Shown here: piece by piece, positions 46,138 to 54,814 of the stretch
Numbering within the stretch: position 1 is the stretch's first letter
Layout: every line of letters starts with the position of its first letter
Assembly: GCA_022841825.1 (NCBI GenBank)
Contig: JALHQT010000007.1
Coordinates: 333,585 to 397,584 of the forward strand
Reading direction: 5' to 3'
DNA from: Anaerolineae bacterium
Lineage (GTDB): Bacteria; Chloroflexota; Anaerolineae; Aggregatilineales; Phototrophicaceae
Length of the DNA stretch: 64,000 nt
The notes under the pieces: model-generated
The model's database searches: none
What the model was told of the DNA's origin: nothing
Seen by the model: only the letters and a program-made list of their open reading frames with translations
Position numbers and translations under genes: made by a program

Positions 46138-46215
46138 CGAACATGGACATTAAGCGCACGCCCGGCGCAACCCGTAGCACGGTCTGAGTGCCTGATCCGG
46201 CAGGTTTTCAGTCGC

Positions 46216-46326
46216 GGATGAAACCGCCAGGACGCCAGGGATGCCATGGGAAGAACACATATTCCTAGCGTGGTTGGCGTCCTGGCGGTTCATTTTACAT
46301 TGCGAGGTTGGCGGATGAAGCACTTA
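46216..46326. repeat. inverted-core repeat element, copy 1
   Basis: Perfect 16-bp inverted repeats, AACCGCCAGGACGCCA (46222-46237) and its complement (46275-46290), enclose 37 bases. The left flank GGATGAA and a 36-base right flank ending in GCACTTA are shared in the same orientation with the copy at 62396-62505, but the 37-base interior is inverted relative to that copy (31 of 37 bases match). The edge TTA is the stop codon of the small minus-strand gene. Confidence 0.85.
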
Positions 46327-46548
46327 GTCACAGGCTGGCTGCAAACACGGCTCCGGTTCACGACGCACAGGGGGCGGCGTCGGGCGCGCGGCATGACGCA
46401 GCAGACGCAGGATGAATGCCCCGGTCGGCAGCCGGACACGCCGCCGTTCCGGTCGCGCGATCCGCGCCAGCGCGTCGTTCTGGCTTTGCGTGATCAGGTC
46501 GCGCTGCCGCTGCTTGTGTAAGATCTGGTGGGTTCCGTAGTCCAACAT
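46324..46548 (-). CDS. small basic hypothetical protein
   Basis: A 74-residue protein starting MLDYGTHQILHKQRQRDLI, with GGAGC 7 bases before the ATG. It is rich in Arg and Gln with no membrane segment. It resembles the small RQRDL-type proteins found in Actinobacteria and Chloroflexota, and another such protein is at 55537. Its stop codon TAA is the edge of the repeat element. It is divergent from the ArsR-like regulator and may share its operator. Confidence 0.5.
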   Translation of the reverse strand: MLDYGTHQILHKQRQRDLITQSQNDALARIARPERRRVRLPTGAFILRLLRHAARPTPPPVRREPEPCLQPACD

Positions 46549-46630
46549 GATGATGCTCCTGTCTTCCTCATGCTGTCAGCCTAGCACCCCCGTGCGGGGG
46601 TGTGAACTGATTTAGCCAGGGCTAAAAGAG

Positions 46631-46648
46631 TTCGCACGCGCGTGCGAA
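46631..46648. promoter_or_regulatory. perfect 18-bp palindrome, probable ArsR-type operator
   Basis: TTCGCACGCGCGTGCGAA is a perfect palindrome, 73 bases upstream of the ArsR-like gene and 82 bases from the divergent small gene. A second hairpin (CACCCCC/GGGGGTG, 46585-46602) lies beside it. Autoregulation by the neighbouring winged-helix protein is the simplest reading. Confidence 0.5.
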
Positions 46649-46721
46649 TGTCATAGAGTAGTACGGTAGAGACAGCATGCTTGCTGTCTGCCTGAGGCAT
46701 GGGCGGAGAAGCGAAATCAAC

Positions 46722-47729
46722 ATGGGCAAGATCAAGATCACGTTTGAGCTGGACGCGACCGACCTCGAAAACATCCGCTTCGGCTACAGCCCCCTTGGCG
46801 AGCTGGCGACCAGCTTCCGCGTCGTGAACAACGAACGCGCGCTGGAGACTGCGTTCCTGCCCTGGGCAGAAGAAACCCAGCGCGCGCTCTATGGGGTCGA
46901 TATGCCCCACATGAATGCGGTGATCCCGCCGCGCGCCTATCTGGCGGATTTCGCCACGCCGACGCCGGACACCCCGATCTACGACATCGAAGCGGAGTTC
47001 GAGCGGATGCGCGCGACGCCGACCGAGGTCATTCGGAGCAACGTCCAGACCGTGATCGACGTGCATGGGCTGACGGCGACGCGCCAGCATTTCCTCGCCT
47101 ACCCGCACGAGTCGATGGACGCGCTTGTTGGTGAAATGCGCCATTACTGGCAGGTTTCGCTGGCGCAGCATTGGGGCAGCATTCGCGCGCTGCTGGAAAA
47201 CGACATCCTCTATCACGCGCGCAGGCAGGCGTTGGGCGGCACCGAGGGCATGTTCGACGACCTCGACTCAAATCTGTGCTACGAAAACACCCTGCTCTCG
47301 ATCAGCACATCACATGCCAAGCCCGAAAAGATGTCGATTGCCCTGGCGGGCAAAGGCTTGCAGCTTGTCCCGACGATTTTCACCTGCGCAAACGGACTGA
47401 TGTGGATGGTCGAGGAAACCTGGAAGCCGATGATCATCTATCAGGCGCGCGGCTACGGCTTGTGGTATCGCCAGGAGCCGCCCGACCCGGAGACGGCGCT
47501 GCGGGCGGCATTCGGCGATATGCGCGCGACCCTGCTGGAAGCGCTGCACGAGCCGACGCCGACCAGCGCGCTGGCGCGTCAGCTTGGCGTGACAGCGGGC
47601 GCGGTCTCGCAGCAGCTCAGTCGGCTGATGGAAGCGGGCTTGCTCGACGCGCATCGCAGCGGTTACCGCGTCTACTATCGCCTCTCCGACCGCGGGCAGA
47701 AGCTGATGGATCTGTTCCAGGCGGGGTGA
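46722..47729 (+). CDS. ArsR-family winged-helix regulator with DUF5937-like N-terminus
   Basis: A 335-residue regulator. The last 80 residues are a winged helix of the ArsR type (LARQLGVTAGAVSQQLSRLMEAGLLDAHRSGYRVYYRLSDRGQ). The N-terminal 240 residues match the DUF5937 type of sensory domain (ITFELDATDLENIRFGYSPLGEL). Metal-binding cysteines of ArsR proper are absent. The ATG at 46722 begins the conserved part. It probably represses itself and the divergent small gene through the palindrome at 46631. The ligand is unknown. Confidence 0.8.
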   Translation: MGKIKITFELDATDLENIRFGYSPLGELATSFRVVNNERALETAFLPWAEETQRALYGVDMPHMNAVIPPRAYLADFATPTPDTPIYDIEAEFERMRATPTEVIRSNVQTVIDVHGLTATRQHFLAYPHESMDALVGEMRHYWQVSLAQHWGSIRALLENDILYHARRQALGGTEGMFDDLDSNLCYENTLLSISTSHAKPEKMSIALAGKGLQLVPTIFTCANGLMWMVEETWKPMIIYQARGYGLWYRQEPPDPETALRAAFGDMRATLLEALHEPTPTSALARQLGVTAGAVSQQLSRLMEAGLLDAHRSGYRVYYRLSDRGQKLMDLFQAG

Positions 47730-47891
47730 ACATGCTCCGATCAGGCGCAGCAGCCAGATTATGAAGCGAAAATAATCCTCAATATCATCCAAAGTTAGAT
47801 GTGTGACTGCCTGGATTAGTCGTAGTCTGAAATCTGTCAGGTCAATTTTGTCCGCACAGATCTACGAGTGACCCATCTAGGAGGCTCACAC

Positions 47892-48722
47892 ATGCACTTT
47901 CGATCTACGATTGCTCCCGCGACCCCGGTGGTCGCCCCACGTTTCGACACGATGCAGCTTTCGACAGGCATCCACATGCATTACGCCGAATATGGCGATG
48001 CTCACGGAGACGCCATCGTCTTCCTGCACGGTTTCACCGACTCGTGGTTCTCATACAGCGAGGTCATCAAACATCTCGATCCGCGCCAGCGCATGTTCCT
48101 GCTTGACCAGCGTGGGCATGGCAGCTCCAGCACCGCGGAACAATATCGCGTGTCAGATTTTGCCGATGACGTGGTGGCATTCATCCGCGCGAAGGGGCTG
48201 CAAAAGATCACGCTGGTCGGGCATTCGATGGGCAGTTTGATTGCTCAACGTGTTGCCGCGCTGATCCCCGACTTGATCGCCCGTCTGGTGTTGATCGGCT
48301 CCGCAGCGAATCCGCATACCGAGGACTTGGACGGTTTCCTGGAGGCTGTCAACGCGCTGCAAGATCCAGTGCCTGAAGCCTTCGCGCGCGATTTTCAGGT
48401 GAGCACCATTTATCGACCGCTTCCCGCCGGATTTCTCGATCAGGCGGTTGCGGAGAGTATGAAACTCTCGGCGCGTACCTGGCAGTTGGCGCTCGCGGAT
48501 ATGCTTGTGACGACATCCGCGCTCGACCAGATCCAGATGCCTACGCTGATCATGTGGGGCGACCAGGACACCGTCTTCTCATACGCCGAGCAGGAAAAGC
48601 TGGCACGCGGCATTCCTGATGCCGAGCTGCTCGTCTATAAGGAAACCGGGCACGCGCTCCAATGGGAACAGCCGGAACAGTTCGCCCGCGATCTGGAAGC
48701 CTTTATCGCGCGTACCCGATAA
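47892..48722 (+). CDS. alpha/beta hydrolase fold protein
   Basis: A 276-residue cytoplasmic hydrolase. HGFTDSW forms the oxyanion region, GHSMGSL the nucleophile elbow, and the acid and His are in WGDQDTVFSY and KETGHALQWEQ. The core is closest to esterases and haloalkane-dehalogenase-like proteins. The ATG at 47892 is chosen for its AGGAGGCTCAC. Substrate is unknown. Confidence 0.88.
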   Translation: MHFRSTIAPATPVVAPRFDTMQLSTGIHMHYAEYGDAHGDAIVFLHGFTDSWFSYSEVIKHLDPRQRMFLLDQRGHGSSSTAEQYRVSDFADDVVAFIRAKGLQKITLVGHSMGSLIAQRVAALIPDLIARLVLIGSAANPHTEDLDGFLEAVNALQDPVPEAFARDFQVSTIYRPLPAGFLDQAVAESMKLSARTWQLALADMLVTTSALDQIQMPTLIMWGDQDTVFSYAEQEKLARGIPDAELLVYKETGHALQWEQPEQFARDLEAFIARTR

Positions 48723-48878
48723 CCTCCGCTCCCCTTCGCCCTGACGCGCAAGCGGAAGAGGCAGGGGGATGAGGATTACTGCAACTTGAAATGCACCCCT
48801 TACCCCCGGCGGCTTGTGCGCGCGGCAAGAGCGAGCGATGATTAGCGTGTTGGTTATCGCTCGCAGGAGTATGCTGCC

Positions 48879-50282
48879 ATGCCGCTGCATCCCGACCGCT
48901 ACTTCAGCCCCGACCCCGCACAACGGGCAGTGGCGCGCCAGCTTTACCAGGACGTGCGCGCCCTCCCGCTCGTCTGCCCGCATGGGCATGTCGAGCCGCT
49001 CCTCTTCAGCAACCCGGATTATCGCTTCGGCTCACCGGTCGATCTGCTGATCATCCCGGATCACTACGTGTTCCGCATGTTGTACTCGCGCGGGATCGCG
49101 CTGGAATCGCTCGGCATTCCAACGCTCGACGGCACGCCCGTCGAAGGCGACCCCCGCAGGATCTGGCAGACCTTCGCCGAGCACTTCGATCTCTTTCGTG
49201 GGACGCCGACCGGCATCTGGCTGGCGGACACGCTGGAGACAGTCTTCGGCATCCGCGACCGCCTGGACAGCGCAAACGCGCAGGCGATCTATGATCACAT
49301 CGCGGCGGCGCTGGAACAACCGGAGCTGCGCCCACGCGCGCTTTACGACCGCTTCCGCATCGAAGTGCTCTGCACAACCGACGCGGCGAGCGACACGCTC
49401 GAACATCATCAGACGATCCGCGAGCAGTGGAACGCGCGCATCCTGCCGACGTTTCGCCCTGACGGCGTCGTCAACCTCGACAGCGAAGGCTGGCGCGCAG
49501 AGATCGACCGTCTGAGTCACGTCAGCGGACTCCACATCCACAATTACGCCACCTTCATTCAGGCGCTGGAAGACCGCCGCGCCTTCTTCAAGCGGATGGG
49601 TGCGGTCGCCACCGATCACGGCGCGCCGACCGCGCACACCGAACCCCTGCGCGACGGCGCGGCAGAGCGCATTTTCCAGCGCGCGCTGCACGGCGAAACC
49701 AACCCGGAAGACGTGATCCGCTTCACCGGGCACATGCTGATCGAGATGGCGCGCATGAGCGTCGAAGATGGGCTGGTGATGCAGCTTCATGTCGGTTCAC
49801 ATCGCAACCACAATCCGGCGGTCTACCGCCGCTTCGGGCGCGACAAAGGCGCGGACATCCCGCTGGCGACCGAATTCACGCACAGCCTGAAGCCGCTGCT
49901 CGACGCGCACGGCAATGACACGCGCCTGACACTCATCGTCTTCACGCTCGACGAGTCGGCATACAGCCGCGAGCTCGCCCCCCTGGCGGGGCATTACCCG
50001 GCGCTGCGTCTGGGTCCACCCTGGTGGTTCCACGACAGCCTGAACGGGATGCGCCGCTACTTCGAGGGGGTGATGGAGACGGCAGGCATCCATAACACCG
50101 CCGGATTCAACGACGACACGCGCGCCTTCCTGAGCATTCCGGCGCGCCATGACGTGTGGCGGCGCGCGTCATGCGACTGGCTGGCAGGGCTGGTCGTCCG
50201 GCATATCATCGATGAGGCGGATGCGGCAGCGATGGCGCGCGCCTGCGCCTATGACCTGGCGAAAGCGACCTATCGATTGTGA
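48879..50282 (+). CDS. uxaC: uronate isomerase
   Basis: A 467-residue amidohydrolase-fold enzyme that converts D-glucuronate to D-fructuronate or D-galacturonate to D-tagaturonate. The metal site is in LVCPHGHVEP near residue 30, and RFRIEVLCTTDAASDTLEHH is a UxaC signature. Length is normal. It starts at ATG after GCAGGAGTATGCTGCC. It heads a sugar-acid cluster with a LarA-like racemase and gluconokinase, but no reductase or dehydratase of the classical pathway is seen here. Confidence 0.92.
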   Translation: MPLHPDRYFSPDPAQRAVARQLYQDVRALPLVCPHGHVEPLLFSNPDYRFGSPVDLLIIPDHYVFRMLYSRGIALESLGIPTLDGTPVEGDPRRIWQTFAEHFDLFRGTPTGIWLADTLETVFGIRDRLDSANAQAIYDHIAAALEQPELRPRALYDRFRIEVLCTTDAASDTLEHHQTIREQWNARILPTFRPDGVVNLDSEGWRAEIDRLSHVSGLHIHNYATFIQALEDRRAFFKRMGAVATDHGAPTAHTEPLRDGAAERIFQRALHGETNPEDVIRFTGHMLIEMARMSVEDGLVMQLHVGSHRNHNPAVYRRFGRDKGADIPLATEFTHSLKPLLDAHGNDTRLTLIVFTLDESAYSRELAPLAGHYPALRLGPPWWFHDSLNGMRRYFEGVMETAGIHNTAGFNDDTRAFLSIPARHDVWRRASCDWLAGLVVRHIIDEADAAAMARACAYDLAKATYRL

Positions 50283-50311
50283 AGGAGGGGTGCTGAATTT
50301 CGCGGACATGA

Positions 50312-50387
50312 ACCTCACCCCGCATAGACTCGACAAGCGCGAGAGTCGCCCCCTCTCCGTACACGGAGAGGGGACGGGGGTGAGGTT
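50312..50387. repeat. member of the CCTCACCCCC...GGGGGTGAGG repeat family
   Basis: ACCTCACCCC (50312-50321) and the inverse end GGGGGTGAGGT enclose the hairpin CCCCTCTCCGT/ACGGAGAGGGG, which is the same inner hairpin as the 42.8 kb copy. It lies between the uronate isomerase and LarA-like genes. Confidence 0.75.
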
Positions 50388-50441
50388 CTGGCTGAAGATA
50401 TGAACTCGCAATCACGGTCTTTTCCTTTTCAGGGGGTATGA

Positions 50442-51731
50442 ATGGCTGTTGTTTCACAAGCGGTTGCGCCTGCCGGCGAACTACTGACCGCAGCGCAGAT
50501 TGCCGAAACACTGCACGCGGGGCTGGCAGGTCAATTCGCGGGCGCGCGGCTGCTGGTGCTGATCCCGGATCACACACGCACGCTGCCGCTGCCGCAGTTG
50601 TTTCATCTGCTGGTCGATCTTCTGCGCGACGTACGTCAGCTCGACTTCATGGTCGCGCTCGGCACGCATCCCGCTTTGAACGACGAGGCGCTGAATCGAC
50701 TGGTCGGCATCACGGCGGAAGCGCGCGCGACGACCTACGCCCATGTCGGGCTGCTCAATCATGCGTGGGACAACCCGGACGCGCTGACGCAGATCGGCAC
50801 GCTGACGCGCGAGCAGATCCAGCAGATCGCGGGCGAGCGCTGGCATCCCTCGCTGGGCGGTGATGTGCCCGTACGCATCAACCGCCGCATCTTCGACTAT
50901 GACCACATCCTCATCCTCGGTCCGGTCTTCCCGCACGAAGTCGTCGGCATCTCCGGCGGCGCGAAGTATCTCTTCCCCGGCATCTCTGGCGCGGAGATGA
51001 TCAACGTCACGCACTGGCTGGGCGCGCTCATCACCGTGCTGGATACGATTGGCGTCAAAGACACACCCGTGCGCGCCATGATCAACGCCGCCGCCGCACT
51101 CGTAAATGTGCCCGTCACGCTGGCGGCGCTGACGGTCGAAAGAGGCGAGCTGTCCGGTATCTTCATCGGCGATCATCTCAGCGCATGGTCTGCCGCCGCC
51201 GACCATTCCAGCCAGCGACATATCCGATGGGTCGATCAGCGCTACCAGCGGGTGCTCTCGCACGCGCCACCGATGTATGACGAGCTGTGGGTCGGCGCGA
51301 AGGCGATGTACAAGCTCGACCCGGCGGTCGCCGATGGCGGCGAGATCGTCGTCTATGCCCCGCATCTCGCGGTCGTCAGCCATGTGCATGGCGCGAACAT
51401 CGATAAGATTGGCTACCATGTGCGCGATTACTTCCTGGGGCAGTGGGAACGCTTCAAAGACATTCCGCTCGGCGTGATTGCCCACAGCACGCACCTGCGC
51501 GGCAGCGGAACCTTCGCCCATGGCGTCGAAACGCCGCGTATCCGCGTCGCACTGGCATCGCAAATCTCACAGGAGGCGTGTGCGCGTCTCAACCTGGGCT
51601 ACATGAACCCCGATGATATTCGCCCTGACGACTGGCAGGGGCGCGAAAGCGAGGGCGTGCTCTACGTGCCAAAGGCGGGTGAAATGCTCTATCGGGTGCG
51701 CACGCCCGGCGCGCTTGGAGGGGCTGTCTGA
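50442..51731 (+). CDS. LarA-like racemase/epimerase (DUF2088)
   Basis: A 429-residue protein of the nickel-pincer racemase family. The N-terminal DUF2088 part holds VLIPDHTRTLP and MVALGTHPALNDE. The cofactor-attachment lysine region is FPHEVVGISGGAKYLFPGISG, with His and Lys at the positions expected from LarA. LarA itself racemises lactate; homologues act on other 2-hydroxy acids, including sugar acids. Its place between uronate isomerase and gluconokinase argues for a sugar acid substrate. It overlaps the kinase start by one base (TGATG). Confidence 0.85.
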   Translation: MAVVSQAVAPAGELLTAAQIAETLHAGLAGQFAGARLLVLIPDHTRTLPLPQLFHLLVDLLRDVRQLDFMVALGTHPALNDEALNRLVGITAEARATTYAHVGLLNHAWDNPDALTQIGTLTREQIQQIAGERWHPSLGGDVPVRINRRIFDYDHILILGPVFPHEVVGISGGAKYLFPGISGAEMINVTHWLGALITVLDTIGVKDTPVRAMINAAAALVNVPVTLAALTVERGELSGIFIGDHLSAWSAAADHSSQRHIRWVDQRYQRVLSHAPPMYDELWVGAKAMYKLDPAVADGGEIVVYAPHLAVVSHVHGANIDKIGYHVRDYFLGQWERFKDIPLGVIAHSTHLRGSGTFAHGVETPRIRVALASQISQEACARLNLGYMNPDDIRPDDWQGRESEGVLYVPKAGEMLYRVRTPGALGGAV

Positions 51732-52222
51732 TGGGCAAGGCATATGTCATCATGGGAGTCAGCGGCAGCGGCAAGACAACAGTCGGGCGCGCGCTGGCAC
51801 AGAAGCTGGGGCTTCCGTTCTATGATGGGGATGACTTCCATCCGGTGGAAAACGTGCAGAAGATGGCGAGCGGCATCCCGCTGACCGACGAAGACCGCGT
51901 GCCCTGGCTGGCGCGCCTGCATGAAGTGCTTGCGGATCATCTGCGGCGGGGCGACGGTGTGGTCGTCGCCTGCTCCGCGCTCAAGCGCAAGTATCGCGAG
52001 CAGCTTGGCGCGGGGCTGACGGATGTCCGGTTCGTCCACCTGCGCGGCAGCTTCGCGCTGATCTGGGAGCGCATGACGGCGCGGGCGGATCACTACATGA
52101 AGGCGGACATGCTGCGCAGCCAGTTCGATGCCTTGGAAGCGCCCGTCGACCACGAAACGCTAGTCTTCGAGGTCGACGAGCCGCCAGAAATCATTGTTGA
52201 CCGCATCATTGAAGCGGGATGA
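51731..52222 (+). CDS. gntK: gluconokinase
   Basis: A 163-residue GntK-type kinase: D-gluconate + ATP gives 6-phosphogluconate. The P-loop is IMGVSGSGKTTVGR at the N-terminus, followed by FYDGDDFHPVENVQKM and CSALKRKYRE. Length is normal. The ATG shares its A with the TGA of the LarA-like gene, so translation is coupled. It closes the sugar-acid cluster by sending gluconate to the pentose phosphate or Entner-Doudoroff route. Confidence 0.93.
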   Translation: MGKAYVIMGVSGSGKTTVGRALAQKLGLPFYDGDDFHPVENVQKMASGIPLTDEDRVPWLARLHEVLADHLRRGDGVVVACSALKRKYREQLGAGLTDVRFVHLRGSFALIWERMTARADHYMKADMLRSQFDALEAPVDHETLVFEVDEPPEIIVDRIIEAG

Positions 52223-52385
52223 TCTGATCTGCGAGCGCGGAGGAATACAGGCGGCAAGCCGCGCGTCGTGCGCGAATCCAGGTCGATCCGCAGGATGAGC
52301 CGCGAAATCTTATGCGATGCGCGCCCCATAACATGATAGTCTACTTATATTCTGAAAGTACGCTATGTGACATAAAAGGGAAAAG

Positions 52386-52787
52386 ATGGTCACGGGCAAG
52401 AGCGTTTACGTGGAACCTGTCGCAGGCTACAATGCCGTTCGGATGGTTTGGGAACAGCAGGTGGACGCAGCGGACATTGCCCCCGCGTTTCAGAGCATTC
52501 AAGCCGCGCTGGACAGTGCTGATCGTCCCCTCTCCGTGATCGTCGATATGGCAGCGCGCCCCAACATTCCCTTGCAATCGACCCTGTGGGGTGCCCTGCG
52601 CGGACCCTTCCGCGATCCACGCCTGAAGGAGTGGTTGTGCATTGGAGGCGGGTCGATGGCGACCGCGGTTGCCAGGATCCTCAGCGGCGCGACCGGGCGC
52701 AAAAATATCCTGTGGTTCGACGACGAAGCCGCCGCGCTTCAGCATCTGGCACAGCAGGAAGACATCGTCGCTCCCAAGGCGACCTGA
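52386..52787 (+). CDS. hypothetical protein, STAS-like
   Basis: A 133-residue soluble protein starting MVTGKSVYVEPVAGYN. Its layout (VIVDMAARPNIPLQS followed by LKEWLCIGGGSMATAVARIL) resembles STAS/SpoIIAA-like domains seen in Chloroflexota signalling proteins. No catalytic residues are evident. It converges with the YdcF-like gene, whose stop is 11 bases away. Function is unknown. Confidence 0.65.
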   Translation: MVTGKSVYVEPVAGYNAVRMVWEQQVDAADIAPAFQSIQAALDSADRPLSVIVDMAARPNIPLQSTLWGALRGPFRDPRLKEWLCIGGGSMATAVARILSGATGRKNILWFDDEAAALQHLAQQEDIVAPKAT

Positions 52788-52798
52788 AGCGGCGGGGA

Positions 52799-53425
52799 TT
52801 AAGGTGGGAAGTTCGTGAATGGCAGGTTGAATGTGCTGACGAGGAGCTGCCAGTGCAGCGCCGCCAGCTCACGGGCGAGCGCGCCCAGATAGGCGCTCAT
52901 GCGAGGATAGGTCGCGGTTGGGCTGGGGAATACGGCGATCCCCGCCTCGTCGAAGATCCACTGTGCGCGCAGCAGATGGTAGCCATCGCTGATGAGGACG
53001 GCGTCCTCCCAGCCATTGACGCGCATGATCTCGCCCGCGAAGACCGCGTTTTCCTGCGTGCTGCGGCTGCGTTCTTCTACAATGATCGCTTCAGGCGGGA
53101 TGCCCTGCGCCTCCAGGATCTGGCGGCAGCCATCCGCTTCGCTGCGCGTGCGCCCAGCCGTCAGCCCTCCCGTACAGATGATCCGGTCGGCTAGCCCGGC
53201 GCGATACTGCACAGCAGCCTGCTCGCTGCGCCGCGTCAGCGCGGGTCCCGGCTGGTTGTTGCGCATCAGCCCCGACCCCAGCACGATGATCACATCGGCA
53301 GGCTGACTCCGGTCAGTCTGCCCATAGATATGCACCGCCGTGACCAGCCCGCAGGCGACGACGAGCCAGACCAGCAGCGTGAGAAGCGCCACACGAAACA
53401 GCGTGCGCAGTCGTTGATAACGCAC
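52799..53425 (-). CDS. YdcF/SanA-family membrane protein (DUF218)
   Basis: A 208-residue protein with one N-terminal membrane anchor (FRVALLTLLVWLVVACGLVTAV) and a DUF218 domain outside: DVIIVLGSGLMRNNQPGPALTRR, then IICTGG and EERSRSTQENA. The family includes ElyC and SanA, which affect envelope and peptidoglycan metabolism; activity is not established. It follows the GvpU-like gene by 11 bases on the same strand. Confidence 0.9.
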   Translation of the reverse strand: MRYQRLRTLFRVALLTLLVWLVVACGLVTAVHIYGQTDRSQPADVIIVLGSGLMRNNQPGPALTRRSEQAAVQYRAGLADRIICTGGLTAGRTRSEADGCRQILEAQGIPPEAIIVEERSRSTQENAVFAGEIMRVNGWEDAVLISDGYHLLRAQWIFDEAGIAVFPSPTATYPRMSAYLGALARELAALHWQLLVSTFNLPFTNFPP

Positions 53426-53436
53426 GAAAAACCCGT

Positions 53437-53997
53437 CTACTGTTTGAAGCGATTGTTGGGGAAGGGTGGGCTGAAGTCGTCATCCATCGAATCGATGACG
53501 TTGACACGACCGGGCAGCCAACCATCGACCATCGCCAGGCGCACTCGCATGATCGGCAGTGGGCTTTCGGTGAAGGTCATGGCAGAGCCGGGGTAGAGAA
53601 TGAAGGGATCGCGGATATGGAGATGGCGAATGGGGGACGGCAGATCCTGAGGTGGCACATCCTCCTCGGCATCCTCCTCGGCGTCGTTCAGGTCATCGCC
53701 TTCGGCGTAGTCGTCCTCAAGCATGTCGCCCAGTTCAAAGACCTGATCCAACAGGGTGAGGTCTTCCTCAGATGGATTGGCGACCGATGTGCGCACAATG
53801 CCCTTGAGCATATCGCTCATGCGCAGCATGTAGGTGCGCTCGCTGACCAGGGTGCCGGTGATGATCGCGCCGCGCACCATCAGCGTCATGCCAAATTCTG
53901 AACCCAGTTTGTTGCCCAGGAACGAGACCAGTAGACCCAACAGGAAGTCGGGTTCATTCCAGTACGACGAATCATCCAGGAAAGGAAAGTTCTCCAT
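53437..53997 (-). CDS. GvpU-like hypothetical protein
   Basis: A 186-residue acidic protein. The core (LGLLVSFLGNKLGSEFGMTLMVRGAIITGTLVSERTY) looks like gas-vesicle accessory protein GvpU. A Glu/Asp-rich linker follows (DDLNDAEEDAEEDVPP), then a C-terminal domain of unknown type. No other gas-vesicle gene is in the window, so a different role is likely. The ATG at 53997 starts the conserved part. It is the first of two genes ending in the YdcF-like protein. Confidence 0.6.
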   Translation of the reverse strand: MENFPFLDDSSYWNEPDFLLGLLVSFLGNKLGSEFGMTLMVRGAIITGTLVSERTYMLRMSDMLKGIVRTSVANPSEEDLTLLDQVFELGDMLEDDYAEGDDLNDAEEDAEEDVPPQDLPSPIRHLHIRDPFILYPGSAMTFTESPLPIMRVRLAMVDGWLPGRVNVIDSMDDDFSPPFPNNRFKQ

Positions 53998-54031
53998 GGT
54001 GCGCAGTAATGCGCGTGCCCTCTTGCTGCAA

Positions 54032-54412
54032 TTAACGTGAGGAACGAATTCTAGCAAGGTTTCCCAGGTCGTCAATTGCTACTGACTGGGTATCGCTGCG
54101 AACGAAGTGCTCATCCCCGCAGGCAACCAGGAAAACCGTGCCGCCGTTCTGCCATTCGCCATGCTCTTTGTAAGCAACGCTGAAGTGCGTGCCTTGTTCC
54201 AGCGCGGCGATGAGTTGGTCGCGGTGATACAGCCGCATCCCATCGACGGTCATGCCCGCGCTTTCTGGCGTGATGCCGACGAAAACGTATTGCAGCCGCC
54301 TGTCGCTCTCATCATAGAGCGCTGCGGTGATAATGTAACTGGTGTCGAAGTCATGCATAGTGCTTGCCCACTGGCTACAGGCTCGAATCAATCTACCCCT
54401 GGGTTTGAGCAT
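54032..54412 (-). CDS. DUF3892-like hypothetical protein
   Basis: A 126-residue soluble protein. The core SYIITAALYDESDRRLQYVFVGI and MRLYHRDQLIAALEQGTHFSVAYKEHGEWQNGGTVFLV fits the DUF3892 pattern (substrate-like domain of unknown role). A good ribosome-binding site, AGGAG with an 8-base spacer, supports the ATG at 54412. The alternative is Met19. Confidence 0.65.
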   Translation of the reverse strand: MLKPRGRLIRACSQWASTMHDFDTSYIITAALYDESDRRLQYVFVGITPESAGMTVDGMRLYHRDQLIAALEQGTHFSVAYKEHGEWQNGGTVFLVACGDEHFVRSDTQSVAIDDLGNLARIRSSR

Positions 54413-54596
54413 AGAATTGTCTCCTAACGAGGGGATAACAAAGTGCTTTGCAAGGGCGCAAGGTGCAGCGTAAGTACCTTTTGAACGATCCCTGACCCAC
54501 CTGACCCATTAAACCTTGTTAATGTCGCCCCGCGTCGCTTGACACGCATCAAAATCCGTGCTAACGTGAGGCGGATAGGAAGAAAGGCGGTACCCA

Positions 54597-54812
54597 ATGG
54601 TGCAAATGCAAAAGCTACGGATAGAGGCAGGAGCTGTGTACAGCAGGCAAGAAGCCGCCGAGGCACTCGGCGTGAGCCTGAGCACACTCAAGCGCCTCGT
54701 CAAGAATGGGCATTTGCGTATCAGCAAGCCCAACGGGATGCGCCGTGTCTTCATCACCGGTGAGAGTATCCTTGCGATGCTCGCGGACACCGCGGTCGAA
54801 AGAGAGGCGTAG
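54597..54812 (+). CDS. small excisionase/MerR-type DNA-binding protein
   Basis: A 71-residue single-domain helix-turn-helix protein (YSRQEAAEALGVSLSTLKRLVKNGHLRISKPNGMRRVFI) of the HTH_17/excisionase type. Such proteins control plasmid or phage excision, or local transcription. It starts a run of small genes ending at a terminator near 55.1 kb, the one region of the window that looks like accessory DNA. Confidence 0.8.
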   Translation: MVQMQKLRIEAGAVYSRQEAAEALGVSLSTLKRLVKNGHLRISKPNGMRRVFITGESILAMLADTAVEREA

Positions 54813-54814
54813 TC

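Noticed and set aside
54507..54596. Possible tRNA in the gap before the HTH gene
   Set aside because: No cloverleaf or T-loop GTTCGA-type sequence could be placed.
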